Assembly: GCA_017608545.1 (NCBI GenBank)
Contig: JAFCFQ010000005.1
Location: 1 to 14,313, forward strand
DNA from: Candidatus Aenigmatarchaeota archaeon
GTDB lineage: Archaea > Aenigmatarchaeota > Aenigmatarchaeia > Aenigmatarchaeales > Aenigmatarchaeaceae
Direction: 5' to 3'
DNA length: 14,313 nucleotides
The position numbers and the translations under genes were made by a program. Shown piece by piece: positions 1 through 6,803 of the stretch; position 1 is the first letter of the stretch; each line of letters begins with the position of its first letter. Under the pieces are notes generated by a model. It did not search any database. It was not told where the DNA came from and worked only from the letters and a program-made list of their open reading frames with translations.

Positions 1-48
1 CCTAAGTTCTGGTGGTATTTCTAAATATTTAGGTTTCTGTTCAGACAT
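1..48 (-). CDS. Start of an unidentified gene (5' end only, cut by window edge)
   Basis: An ATG at 48 reading leftwards opens 16 codons (MSEQKPKYLEIPPELR) with no stop before the window edge. A TATA-like CTTTAAAT lies about 28 bases upstream (73-80), which fits a leaderless archaeal start. The gene follows proS on the same strand after 35 bases. Sixteen residues are too few to identify a family, so no function is proposed. Confidence 0.5.
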   Translation of the reverse strand, partial: MSEQKPKYLEIPPELR

Positions 49-72
49 ATTCAATTATTATAACAAAAAAGA

Positions 73-80
73 TTTAAAGT
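73..80 (-). promoter_or_regulatory. TATA-like box before the partial gene at 48
   Basis: On the minus strand this reads CTTTAAAT, centred about 28 bases before the ATG at 48. That is the spacing expected for an archaeal TATA box whose transcript starts at the start codon. A run of six T follows at about 65-70 on the same strand and could weakly terminate proS transcripts. Both are inferences in AT-rich DNA. Confidence 0.35.
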
Positions 81-83
81 TAT

Positions 84-1523
84 CTAGTAAGCTTTAGCAA
101 AATATACTACTTCTTTTGCTTTTTTGCCACAAAATACACAATTGGAAAATATTTTTTCTCTTTTAAATGGTATACATCTTATTGTTGCGCTAGTTTCTTC
201 TTTTATTTTCTTTTCACAATCTTCAGAGCCGCACCAACAAGCTTTGATAAACCCTTTCTTATTTTTCATCATTTCCTCAAATTCTTCAAAATTTTTAACA
301 ACAAAAATATGCTCTTCAAAGAATTTTTTTGCTTTTTCAAACAGATTTTTTTGTATTTCTTCCAAGATATTTTTTATTTTTTCGATTTCATTTTCTTTAA
401 TTGCTATTCTATCTTCTTTATCCCTTCTAACTGTTGTGATTTGTTTATTCTTTATATCATCAGGACCGATTTCCACTCTAAGTGGAACCCCCTTTAACTC
501 CCATTCATTAAATTTAAATCCAGGAGTGTATTGCTCTCTTTTATCAAATAAAACTCTAATTTTTTCTTCTTTCAATTTTTTTTCAATATCTTCGCATTTT
601 TCTAGGACGATTTCTTTTGTCTCTTTTTTATAGATAGGTATTATAACAACTTGGTAAGGAGCAATCCTTGGTGGTATTATCAACCCTTTATCATCTCCAT
701 GAACCATTACCAAAGCTCCAATCAATCTAGTTGAAACTCCCCAAGAAGTTTGCCAAGCATACTTTTTCTTTTTATCTTTATCTAAAAATTTTATGTTAAA
801 AGCTTTTGAAAAGTTTTGACCTAAATTATGAGATGTCCCCATTTGTAGTGCTTTACCATCGGGCATCATTGCTTCAATTGTTGTTGTGTAAAGAGCACCT
901 TTGAATTTTTCGCTCTCAGTTTTTTTGCCTGTAATAACAGGAATTGCTAATTGATTTTCAACCAATTCTTTATAGACATTTAACATTTTAATTACTTCTT
1001 CATCTGCTTCTTCTTTCGTTGCATGAGCTGTATGACCTTCTTGCCATAAGAATTCTTTTGTCCTTAAAAATGGCTTTGCAGCTTTCGTCTCCCATCTTAT
1101 AATATTACACCATTGATTGATCAAAAGCGGTAAATCTCTATGGCTTCTTATCCATTTTGAAAAGGTATAATACATTATAGTTTCAGATGTAGGTCTTAAA
1201 GCGAGTCTTTCACCCAATTTGGTACTACCACCTTCAGTAACCCATGCACATTCAGGTACAAAACCAGAAAAATGTTCTGCTTCTTTCTTAAGAAATGATT
1301 CAGGAATGAATAATGGGAAGTAGACGTTCGAATGTCCAGTTTCTTTTATTTTTTTATCTAAATAATTTTTAATATTTTCCCAAATTGAATAAGAATATGG
1401 AGTAAAAATTATACAACCTTCTACAGGAGATTGTTCTGCTAATTCCGCTTTTTTTATAACTTCTAAATACCATTTACCAAAATTTTCAGATTTTTTAACA
1501 GATAAACCTAACTCTTCAGACAT
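84..1523 (-). CDS. proS: Prolyl-tRNA synthetase, archaeal/eukaryal type
   Basis: This class II aminoacyl-tRNA synthetase (479 aa) charges tRNA-Pro with proline in the cytoplasm. Visible elements: the RPTSE segment (110-114), motif 2 beginning RWE at about 143 and running through FLRTKEFLWQEGHTAH (152-167), a GTSHNLGQNF segment, and motif 3 around GVSTRLIGALVMVHGDDKG. A HGTP-type anticodon-binding domain and a C-terminal domain follow. Four cysteines at 431, 436, 462 and 465 have the 5/26/3 spacing of the zinc site I recall for Thermus ProRS, and the protein ends in the family's C-terminal tyrosine. There is no bacterial editing insertion, so this is the short archaeal/eukaryal form. It starts at ATG 1523, with a TATA-like box about 28 bases upstream. 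It is divergent from mre11. Confidence 0.96.
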   Translation of the reverse strand: MSEELGLSVKKSENFGKWYLEVIKKAELAEQSPVEGCIIFTPYSYSIWENIKNYLDKKIKETGHSNVYFPLFIPESFLKKEAEHFSGFVPECAWVTEGGSTKLGERLALRPTSETIMYYTFSKWIRSHRDLPLLINQWCNIIRWETKAAKPFLRTKEFLWQEGHTAHATKEEADEEVIKMLNVYKELVENQLAIPVITGKKTESEKFKGALYTTTIEAMMPDGKALQMGTSHNLGQNFSKAFNIKFLDKDKKKKYAWQTSWGVSTRLIGALVMVHGDDKGLIIPPRIAPYQVVIIPIYKKETKEIVLEKCEDIEKKLKEEKIRVLFDKREQYTPGFKFNEWELKGVPLRVEIGPDDIKNKQITTVRRDKEDRIAIKENEIEKIKNILEEIQKNLFEKAKKFFEEHIFVVKNFEEFEEMMKNKKGFIKACWCGSEDCEKKIKEETSATIRCIPFKREKIFSNCVFCGKKAKEVVYFAKAY

Positions 1524-1546
1524 ATAATCAGTTTTATTTTCCTTCC

Positions 1547-1557
1547 ATTTAAATTTA
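1547..1557 (-). promoter_or_regulatory. TATA-like box of proS
   Basis: The AT-only stretch contains the palindrome ATTTAAAT (1547-1554), centred about 28 bases upstream of the proS ATG, a leaderless arrangement. The same palindrome is about 58 bases before mre11 on the other strand, so it is a poorer fit there. Confidence 0.45.
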
Positions 1558-1565
1558 ATCTAAAA

Positions 1566-1606
1566 CTTTATTAATTTTTCTACGTATAATCTATTATCTA
1601 GTGATT
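1566..1606 (+). promoter_or_regulatory. Probable TATA box and ribosome binding site of mre11
   Basis: CTTTATTAATT at 1566-1576 is a TATA-like candidate about 39 bases before the mre11 ATG at 1609. That would leave a leader of roughly 13 bases. The leader contains GTGATT at 1601-1606, which can pair with the AUCAC part of the 16S rRNA 3' end. The TATA call is weak because the whole gap is AT-rich. The GTGAT motif recurs before several other genes in this window. Confidence 0.35.
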
Positions 1607-1608
1607 AA

Positions 1609-2835
1609 ATGCTAATAGGTATTTTTTCTGATTGTCATTGTGGTTACAAATATGGTGAAGAGAGATGGAAAGACAGTTTTATAGCTTTAAATGAAGCCAT
1701 AGATAAAACTTTAGATTGTGATTTAATAATAATGGCAGGAGATTTATTTGATACGAGAATTCCTAAACCAGAAGTTTTTGCTAAAGTTGCAAAAATATTG
1801 AGTAAAGCACAGACGATTCCATCAAGAACAAAATTTTTAGAAATAATAAACAAAGAAAAAATAGAAATGTCTCCTTTAGCTTTAAGAGGAATACCAATAG
1901 TTGCCATTCATGGAACGCATGAAAAAAGAAGCAAACATATGATAAACCCTATACAAGCTTTAGAACATGCTGGATTATTAATTCATCTTCATTGTGCAAC
2001 AGCTGTTTTTGAGATAGAGGGAAGAAAAGTTGCGATTCATGGTATGTCTGGTGTGTCAGATAGGTATGCTAAAGATGTTTTTGAACAATGGAATCCAAAG
2101 CCAATTCCTAATGCTCTAAATATTATAATGATTCATCAAAGTATTGAACCTTACATTTACTCTCCTTTAGAACCACCCTCCATGAAAATCGAAGATTTAC
2201 CGAAAGGTTTTGATTTATATGTTTTAGGTCATATGCATTGGCATGAAACTAGAATTTTTAAAGAGGGTCAATTGCTTGTATGTGGTAGCACAGTACCAAC
2301 AACGATACATAAAATAGAATCAGAACAAGAAAAATGTATTCATAAGTATGATGGTGAAAATATAAAGAGTATACCATTAGAAAACCAAAGGAAAATATTC
2401 TGGAAAGAATTTGAATTTAATCCAAACATAAAAGAAAATATTGAGACATTCATTTCTACAATTTCTCCATTCAAACCAAAACCAATAATAAACATAAAAG
2501 TAAAAGGTTCGATAAAAAGAGATCAATTAATTCCAAGTTTTTCCAAAATCGAAGAAAAATATAAAGACAAAGCAATTATTAATATAAACAAGAACATAGA
2601 ATTTGAAGGATTTAAAGAACAAATTGAAATGCTCAAGTTGTTAAAAGAGCAAAGACTTCCTCCTGAAGAGCATGGATTAAAAATTCTTCAAGAAAATTTA
2701 AAACAAGTTAATTGCGGAATAAGAGTTGATGAAATCTTTGAATACCTAGTCGATGGAAACATTGATTTGATATTTAATATTTTAACTGGAAAACAAACTA
2801 CGTTAAAATCAGGTTTAGAAAAGTGGGCTTCATGA
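1609..2835 (+). CDS. mre11: Mre11-type DNA repair nuclease
   Basis: This calcineurin-like metallophosphoesterase (408 aa) should be the nuclease subunit of the Mre11-Rad50 complex, which processes DNA double-strand ends. Metal-binding motifs: D8-x-H10 (SDCHCG), GDLFD (D45), H176 in IMIHQS, and GHMHWH (H208, H210). The position that is normally the GNH asparagine is threonine here (GTHE, T103-H104). The stretch between GDLFD and GTHE (58 residues) is also longer than the 35 I recall for the P. furiosus enzyme. Residues from about 270 onward form the capping and Rad50-binding part, with a Lys/Glu-rich helical tail. The stop overlaps the rad50 start as ATGA, implying translational coupling. No herA or nurA gene is adjacent. 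The family is clear; activity with the altered motif is not established. Confidence 0.92.
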   Translation: MLIGIFSDCHCGYKYGEERWKDSFIALNEAIDKTLDCDLIIMAGDLFDTRIPKPEVFAKVAKILSKAQTIPSRTKFLEIINKEKIEMSPLALRGIPIVAIHGTHEKRSKHMINPIQALEHAGLLIHLHCATAVFEIEGRKVAIHGMSGVSDRYAKDVFEQWNPKPIPNALNIIMIHQSIEPYIYSPLEPPSMKIEDLPKGFDLYVLGHMHWHETRIFKEGQLLVCGSTVPTTIHKIESEQEKCIHKYDGENIKSIPLENQRKIFWKEFEFNPNIKENIETFISTISPFKPKPIINIKVKGSIKRDQLIPSFSKIEEKYKDKAIININKNIEFEGFKEQIEMLKLLKEQRLPPEEHGLKILQENLKQVNCGIRVDEIFEYLVDGNIDLIFNILTGKQTTLKSGLEKWAS

Positions 2836-5210
2836 TAACAAAAGTTAAATTAAAGAATTGGAGATCTCATTTAGATACTGAAATAGATTTTTCAGAAGGA
2901 ACAAATTGTTTTGTTGGGCCAGTTGGTAGTGGTAAAACTAGTGTAATGGATGCAATATGTTTTGGTTTATTTGGAACTTTTTTACAATTACAACAGAAAA
3001 AATTAAAATTAGAAGACATTATAATGAAAAAACCGCTTCCTAAAGATAAGGCAGAAGTAACTGTTTTCTTTGAAATAGGGGATAATAATGAGTGGAGCGT
3101 TAAAAGAATAATTACAAAAGGAAAAACAACAGCGGAATTAAGAAAAAACGGTGAGCTAATAGAAGGTCCTCAATCAACAAAAGTTACAGAAGAAATTATA
3201 AAAATATTGAAAATGGATTACGACCTATTTTCAAGAGCTGTTTATTCTGAACAAAATCAGCTTGACATGTTTTTAACTTTACCTAAAGGTAAAAGAATGA
3301 GAAAAATTGATGAATTGTTAGCAATTGATAAGTTTGAAAAAGCAAGAACAAATACTAAATCTTTAATAAACAAGTGCTTGACGGTTTTGAATGAAAAAGA
3401 ATTGTTAGTTCAGAATCTTGAATCCGATGAAAATTTGAGAATGCTTGACACAATCAAAAGAGAATTTTTTGAGTTAAAAGAAAAAGAAGAGAAAATGAAA
3501 AATCAATTAAATGATGTGATTAAAAGAAAAAATGGGATATCAAAAGACATAGAAAATTTAAAACAACAACAAAAAAAGCTACAAAGCATAAACGAAGAAA
3601 TCAAAAAGTTTACAGCTTTTGTGGAGTTGACAGAATCTGACATAAATAAAATCAAAGAAGAATTAGTTGAATTTGCTGAAAAAACTGATGAAGAATTAAG
3701 AGAAGAAGTTAGGAAAACTGATGAAGAGATAAAGAACCTTAATGAAAATTTGATTAGAGAAAAAAGAGATTTAGACATTTTAAAGGAAAAATATGCAGGA
3801 GATAATGCTAGAATAAATTTGATAGAAAAAGAGAAGTTGCCGAAATTAAAAAAAATTGTGAAAGAGCTGGATGAAATAGTCGAAAATCTTAAAAAGAACC
3901 CGATCAAAAAACTAAGTTCAGAACTTAATAAAAGCAAAAAGGAATTAGAAAAAAATCAGATCAAACTGCAAAAATCTATGGTGAAGCTTTCAGAGTTAGA
4001 AGAAAGTATAAATAATTTGAGTATGGCTGGTAGCATTTGCCCTATTTGTGATTCTAAGTTAACAAAAGAAAAAAAATCAAAACTCATAGAGAAAAAAAGA
4101 AAATTGAGAAAAGAGATAAAAAAAGAGATAGGAAAATACAATTCTTTGATAGAAAAAATAAAATTTAAGTTGCCAGAATTGGAAAATAAAATAAAAGAAA
4201 TAGAAAGAATGCAAGAAAGATTTGAGGAAATAAAAGATAGTAAAAAAGAGCTAAAATCTTTGGAAAACGAGCTCAAAAATTTGAAATCAAAAACATTTGT
4301 TTTCGATAATCAAAAGAAAATGTTTGAAAAAAACATTAAAATTATTGAAGAAAATCTTAACAAATTAAAAGAAAATCAGGAAAAATTAAAACAAATTTTG
4401 TCTAAAAAAGAAGAAGTCAACAACAAACTAGAAAAATTGAAAGAATATAGGCAAAAATTAATGATGCTCGGAAATGAAAAAGAACTCTTATTATCTTCTT
4501 TTTCCCCTTCGATTCTCGAAAAATTTGAGTTAGATTATCAATCAGTTATAGGTTTAGAAAGAGAAATAGAGACTAATTTAAAAAATTTATCTGAAATAAA
4601 GATTGGTAAACAAAAACTTTTAGAAGAAATAGAAAATAAGAAAAAAATTTTGGAAACTTACAGACTTGAAATAAGAAAAATAAATGCTATTGTAGATCAA
4701 TTAAGACTTTTAGAAAATGCTTTAGAAGCTACACAAGAACAATTGAGAAAAGATTTCGTTTCTGCTGTTAATGAGGCTATGCAATCTATTTGGAATGAAC
4801 TTTATCCTTACGAAGACATTTATAGTATAAGACTTGGAATTGAAGGAGGAGATTACATTTTACAACTTCAAGATTCTACTGGTTGGATTCCTGTGGATGG
4901 TGTTGCTTCTGGCGGAGAAAGATCAATAGCATGTTTAGCTTTGAGAATTGCATTTTCTTTAGTTTTAGCCCCTCAATTACATATGCTTGTTCTTGATGAA
5001 CCAACAGCGAATTTAGATGTTAAATCCATAGAAGTACTAGCTAATGTTCTTAGAGAAAGAATCACAAAATTGGTAGAACAATGTTTCTTAATAACTCATG
5101 ATGAAAAGCTAAAAGAAGCTGTTAGTGGATTTTGTTATGAATTTAGAAGAGATAAATCAAAAGATGAGGCAACAAAAGTGGAACTTATTAGTTCTCCCCT
5201 TCAAGTTTAA
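2832..5210 (+). CDS. rad50: Rad50 ATPase
   Basis: This SMC-like ABC ATPase (792 aa from the preferred start) partners Mre11: it binds DNA ends, tethers them through its coiled coil and gates the nuclease. Visible motifs: Walker A GPVGSGKTS (29-37), a Q-loop segment SEQNQLDMF near 140, long Lys/Glu-rich coiled coils on both sides of a zinc hook CPIC (bases 4038-4049, residues 403-406), signature SGGERS (693-698), Walker B MLVLDEP with D722/E723 followed by the D-loop, and an H-loop histidine (H756). It is somewhat shorter than the Pyrococcus protein (about 880 aa), mainly in the coil. A GTG at 2823 would add three residues. The ATG at 2832 is preferred because it forms an ATGA overlap with the mre11 stop. 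Confidence 0.95.
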   Translation: MITKVKLKNWRSHLDTEIDFSEGTNCFVGPVGSGKTSVMDAICFGLFGTFLQLQQKKLKLEDIIMKKPLPKDKAEVTVFFEIGDNNEWSVKRIITKGKTTAELRKNGELIEGPQSTKVTEEIIKILKMDYDLFSRAVYSEQNQLDMFLTLPKGKRMRKIDELLAIDKFEKARTNTKSLINKCLTVLNEKELLVQNLESDENLRMLDTIKREFFELKEKEEKMKNQLNDVIKRKNGISKDIENLKQQQKKLQSINEEIKKFTAFVELTESDINKIKEELVEFAEKTDEELREEVRKTDEEIKNLNENLIREKRDLDILKEKYAGDNARINLIEKEKLPKLKKIVKELDEIVENLKKNPIKKLSSELNKSKKELEKNQIKLQKSMVKLSELEESINNLSMAGSICPICDSKLTKEKKSKLIEKKRKLRKEIKKEIGKYNSLIEKIKFKLPELENKIKEIERMQERFEEIKDSKKELKSLENELKNLKSKTFVFDNQKKMFEKNIKIIEENLNKLKENQEKLKQILSKKEEVNNKLEKLKEYRQKLMMLGNEKELLLSSFSPSILEKFELDYQSVIGLEREIETNLKNLSEIKIGKQKLLEEIENKKKILETYRLEIRKINAIVDQLRLLENALEATQEQLRKDFVSAVNEAMQSIWNELYPYEDIYSIRLGIEGGDYILQLQDSTGWIPVDGVASGGERSIACLALRIAFSLVLAPQLHMLVLDEPTANLDVKSIEVLANVLRERITKLVEQCFLITHDEKLKEAVSGFCYEFRRDKSKDEATKVELISSPLQV

Positions 5211-5215
5211 AACAG

Positions 5216-5226
5216 CATTTAAAAAT
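5216..5226 (+). promoter_or_regulatory. TATA-like box of the phosphoesterase gene
   Basis: ATTTAAAAATT is centred about 26 bases before the ATG at 5248, with no Shine-Dalgarno sequence between, so the gene can be transcribed leaderless. It lies in the 37-base gap after rad50, suggesting an independent promoter in addition to any read-through. Confidence 0.45.
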
Positions 5227-5247
5227 TTCTATAAATAAACATTTTTT

Positions 5248-5991
5248 ATGAAAATCAAGTTTCTAACAGAACCAGCATTATTGCTAGAAAATAAAGTTTT
5301 AGTAATTGCTGATTTACATATAGGATTAGAATATGAAATTTTTAAATCAGGAATAACAATACCATCACAAGTTGAAAAACTAGAAAAAAGAATAGATAGT
5401 TTAATTAAACAAACTAAAGCAAAACATTTAATAATTCTAGGAGATATCAAACATCAAGTTCCAAATATTTCTTGGCAAGAATATAGAGAAATTCCCAAAT
5501 TTTTGGAACATTTTCAAAATATTAAAATTTCGATAATTAAGGGTAATCATGATGGAAACATCGAGAGGTTAGCTCCGAAAGAAATTGATATTTACGATTC
5601 TCAAGGATTAAGAATAGGTAATTTCCTTCTAATTCATGGTCATGCTTGGCCCTTTATAGGTGATTTGGATGCAGAATATATTATAATGGCTCATGTTCAT
5701 CCTGCCATTGAATTTTGGACCGAAAATTTTAGAAGCGTAGAGCCTTGTTGGTTAAAATGTAAAATTGATAACGAAAAAATGTTTGAAAAATATAAAATTA
5801 AAACTAATTTTAAACAAGGAATTATAATGCCTGCTTTCAATCATTTAATTGGAGGAATGGCTTTTAATTCTAAGGATTTTGAGCCATTAGGACCTTTGTT
5901 GAAAAATGAAATTTTTAAGTGGAGAGAAGCTGAAGTTTACCTTTTAGATGGAACTTTTTTAGGGAGTCTAAAAGATTTGAAAATTAAATGA
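5248..5991 (+). CDS. Calcineurin-like metallophosphoesterase (COG1407-like, SbcD/Mre11-related)
   Basis: This 247-aa protein has a complete two-metal phosphoesterase site: D22-x-H24 (IADLHIG), GD66, GNHD (N100-H101-D102), H130 in IHGH, and H149-x-H151 (AHVH). Its length and the ADLHIG...GNHDG...HGHAWP pattern fit the archaeal ICC-like group COG1407, related to the bacterial PdeM-type phosphoesterases found near DNA-repair ligase and helicase genes. The true substrate is unknown. It is distinct from Mre11: it lacks the capping region, and it keeps the GNH asparagine that Mre11 here lacks. It follows rad50 by 37 bases, so a repair role is plausible but inferred. Its stop overlaps the SSB stop on the other strand (5984-5991). 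Confidence 0.85.
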   Translation: MKIKFLTEPALLLENKVLVIADLHIGLEYEIFKSGITIPSQVEKLEKRIDSLIKQTKAKHLIILGDIKHQVPNISWQEYREIPKFLEHFQNIKISIIKGNHDGNIERLAPKEIDIYDSQGLRIGNFLLIHGHAWPFIGDLDAEYIIMAHVHPAIEFWTENFRSVEPCWLKCKIDNEKMFEKYKIKTNFKQGIIMPAFNHLIGGMAFNSKDFEPLGPLLKNEIFKWREAEVYLLDGTFLGSLKDLKIK

Positions 5992-6271
5992 CTTTTATTG
6001 AACCATTTCTTCCAATTCCTAATTGCATTTCTTCTCTAAACCTCTTTGTGAACCCACCTTTTATCTCCACTTCTTGATCTTTTTCTATGCCTTCAGATTG
6101 TTTTCCCCACAAAACTAACTTTATAGAGCCAGAGTCATCTTCTAAAGTGGCTTCAGTTAAAGTTGTCACTGTCCCAAATTTTGTCATAATTTCTCTCGGC
6201 TCTTTTATATCTTTTATTCTCGCTTTTATATTCACATTATTCATTCCAATTTTTAATTCATTTATTTTCAT
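5984..6271 (-). CDS. ssb: Single-OB-fold ssDNA-binding protein (SSB/SOSS-B type)
   Basis: This 95-aa protein is almost entirely one OB fold. It aligns from memory with the N-terminal domain of Sulfolobus SSB: TLTEATLEDDSGSIKLVLWG (residues 37-56) matches that protein's ISEAIVGDETGRVKLTLWG stretch. Aromatic residues W55, F74 and F78 fall at the positions I recall as Sulfolobus W56, W75 and F79, which stack on ssDNA bases. The Gly/Arg-rich, acidic C-terminal tail of the Sulfolobus protein is missing; the chain ends soon after the fold. GTGAG upstream (about 6274-6278) may serve as ribosome binding site. It is divergent from the resolvase-like gene and convergent with the phosphoesterase. It probably protects ssDNA in repair or replication; an RNA-binding role cannot be excluded. 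Confidence 0.82.
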   Translation of the reverse strand: MKINELKIGMNNVNIKARIKDIKEPREIMTKFGTVTTLTEATLEDDSGSIKLVLWGKQSEGIEKDQEVEIKGGFTKRFREEMQLGIGRNGSIKVI

Positions 6272-6300
6272 AAACTCACTCTTAAATAATGAATTAGAAA

Positions 6301-6310
6301 GTTTATAAAC
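6301..6310. promoter_or_regulatory. Palindromic TATA-like box in a divergent gap
   Basis: GTTTATAAAC is a perfect 10-base palindrome containing a strong TATA core. It is centred 34 bases from the SSB start on the minus strand, leaving a leader of about 8 bases that includes GTGAG. It is about 49 bases from the nuclease start on the plus strand, leaving a leader of about 23 bases. It could be read in either direction. A second plus-strand candidate, CATAAATAT, lies at 6333-6341. Confidence 0.4.
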
Positions 6311-6345
6311 CTTTTAGATTTAAGCTTAGATTCATAAATATAATT

Positions 6346-6351
6346 GGTGAT
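6346..6351 (+). promoter_or_regulatory. Ribosome binding site of the nuclease gene
   Basis: GGTGAT lies three bases before ATG 6355. It matches the AUCACC stretch of the archaeal 16S rRNA 3' end, where close spacing to the start is expected. It fixes the start of this gene. Confidence 0.55.
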
Positions 6352-6354
6352 CGA

Positions 6355-6762
6355 ATGATTTTCGAAATAGTTTCAATTATTTTATTTTTTATAGTAGTTT
6401 ACCTTTGGTTTAAAAATAGATTGTGGAAAATAAAATTTGAACAAAAAATAAATGAATGGATAGAAAGAGAAGAAAAAAGAATAAGAAAAGATGCTATACT
6501 TAGAAGTGCTAGAACGCTTTCTGGAAAGACTTTAGAAAAATTAATACCCTTTCTGGAAAGATTTCCTTACAACCCTCACGATATCAGATGGTTAGGTGAT
6601 CCAATAGATTTGATTATATTTGACGGTCATTCAAAAGAGAATTTAAATCAAATAGTGTTTTGTGAAGTAAAATCTGGAAAAAGTAAATTAACAGGAGTAC
6701 AGAATAAAATTAAAAAATTGGTTGAAGATAAAAAAGTTAAATGGCTAGAATTTAGAATTTGA
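6355..6762 (+). CDS. Membrane-anchored Holliday-junction-resolvase-like endonuclease (COG4741-like)
   Basis: This 135-aa protein begins with one hydrophobic segment (about residues 2-19), followed by a basic, charged helix (21-50) and a small PD-(D/E)XK-type nuclease core. Core elements: a conserved-looking SGKTLEKL helix with E61, GDPIDLIIFDG with D82 and D85, then FCEVKSGKSKL with E104 and K106, and Q116. This matches the archaeal group annotated as endonucleases related to Holliday junction resolvases. That function is predicted from the fold and, to my knowledge, not firmly shown. The N-terminal segment would tether the nuclease to the membrane facing the cytoplasm. The ATG at 6355 is supported by GGTGAT at 6346. 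It stands next to SSB and downstream of mre11-rad50, so a repair role is plausible. Confidence 0.8.
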   Translation: MIFEIVSIILFFIVVYLWFKNRLWKIKFEQKINEWIEREEKRIRKDAILRSARTLSGKTLEKLIPFLERFPYNPHDIRWLGDPIDLIIFDGHSKENLNQIVFCEVKSGKSKLTGVQNKIKKLVEDKKVKWLEFRI

Positions 6763-6771
6763 ATCCATAAA

Positions 6772-6781
6772 CTTATAAATT
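6772..6781 (+). promoter_or_regulatory. TATA-like box of the HAD phosphatase gene
   Basis: CTTATAAATT is centred about 28 bases before the ATG at 6804 and only about 10 bases before the upstream ATG at 6786. A transcript started from it would begin near 6803, so it selects 6804 as the start codon and implies a leaderless mRNA. Confidence 0.5.
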
Positions 6782-6803
6782 ATATATGTATAATTCTTTA
6801 GTT

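Noticed and set aside
124..633. 169-codon open frame on the plus strand opposite proS
   Set aside because: The translation is Ser/Phe/Leu-rich and low in complexity, as expected for the complement of AT-rich Lys/Glu codons. proS has full family homology on the other strand.
2823..2834. GTG start for rad50 (and similar GTG starts for rrp41 at 13017 and rrp42 at 12293)
   Set aside because: In rad50 the ATG nine bases later overlaps the mre11 stop as ATGA and starts directly at the conserved strand. In the two exosome genes the GTG belongs to the GGTGA ribosome site for the following ATG.
3503..4276. Open frames on the minus strand within rad50
   Set aside because: These are antisense images of the coiled-coil codons (Ser/Phe-rich strings) with no motif or start signal.
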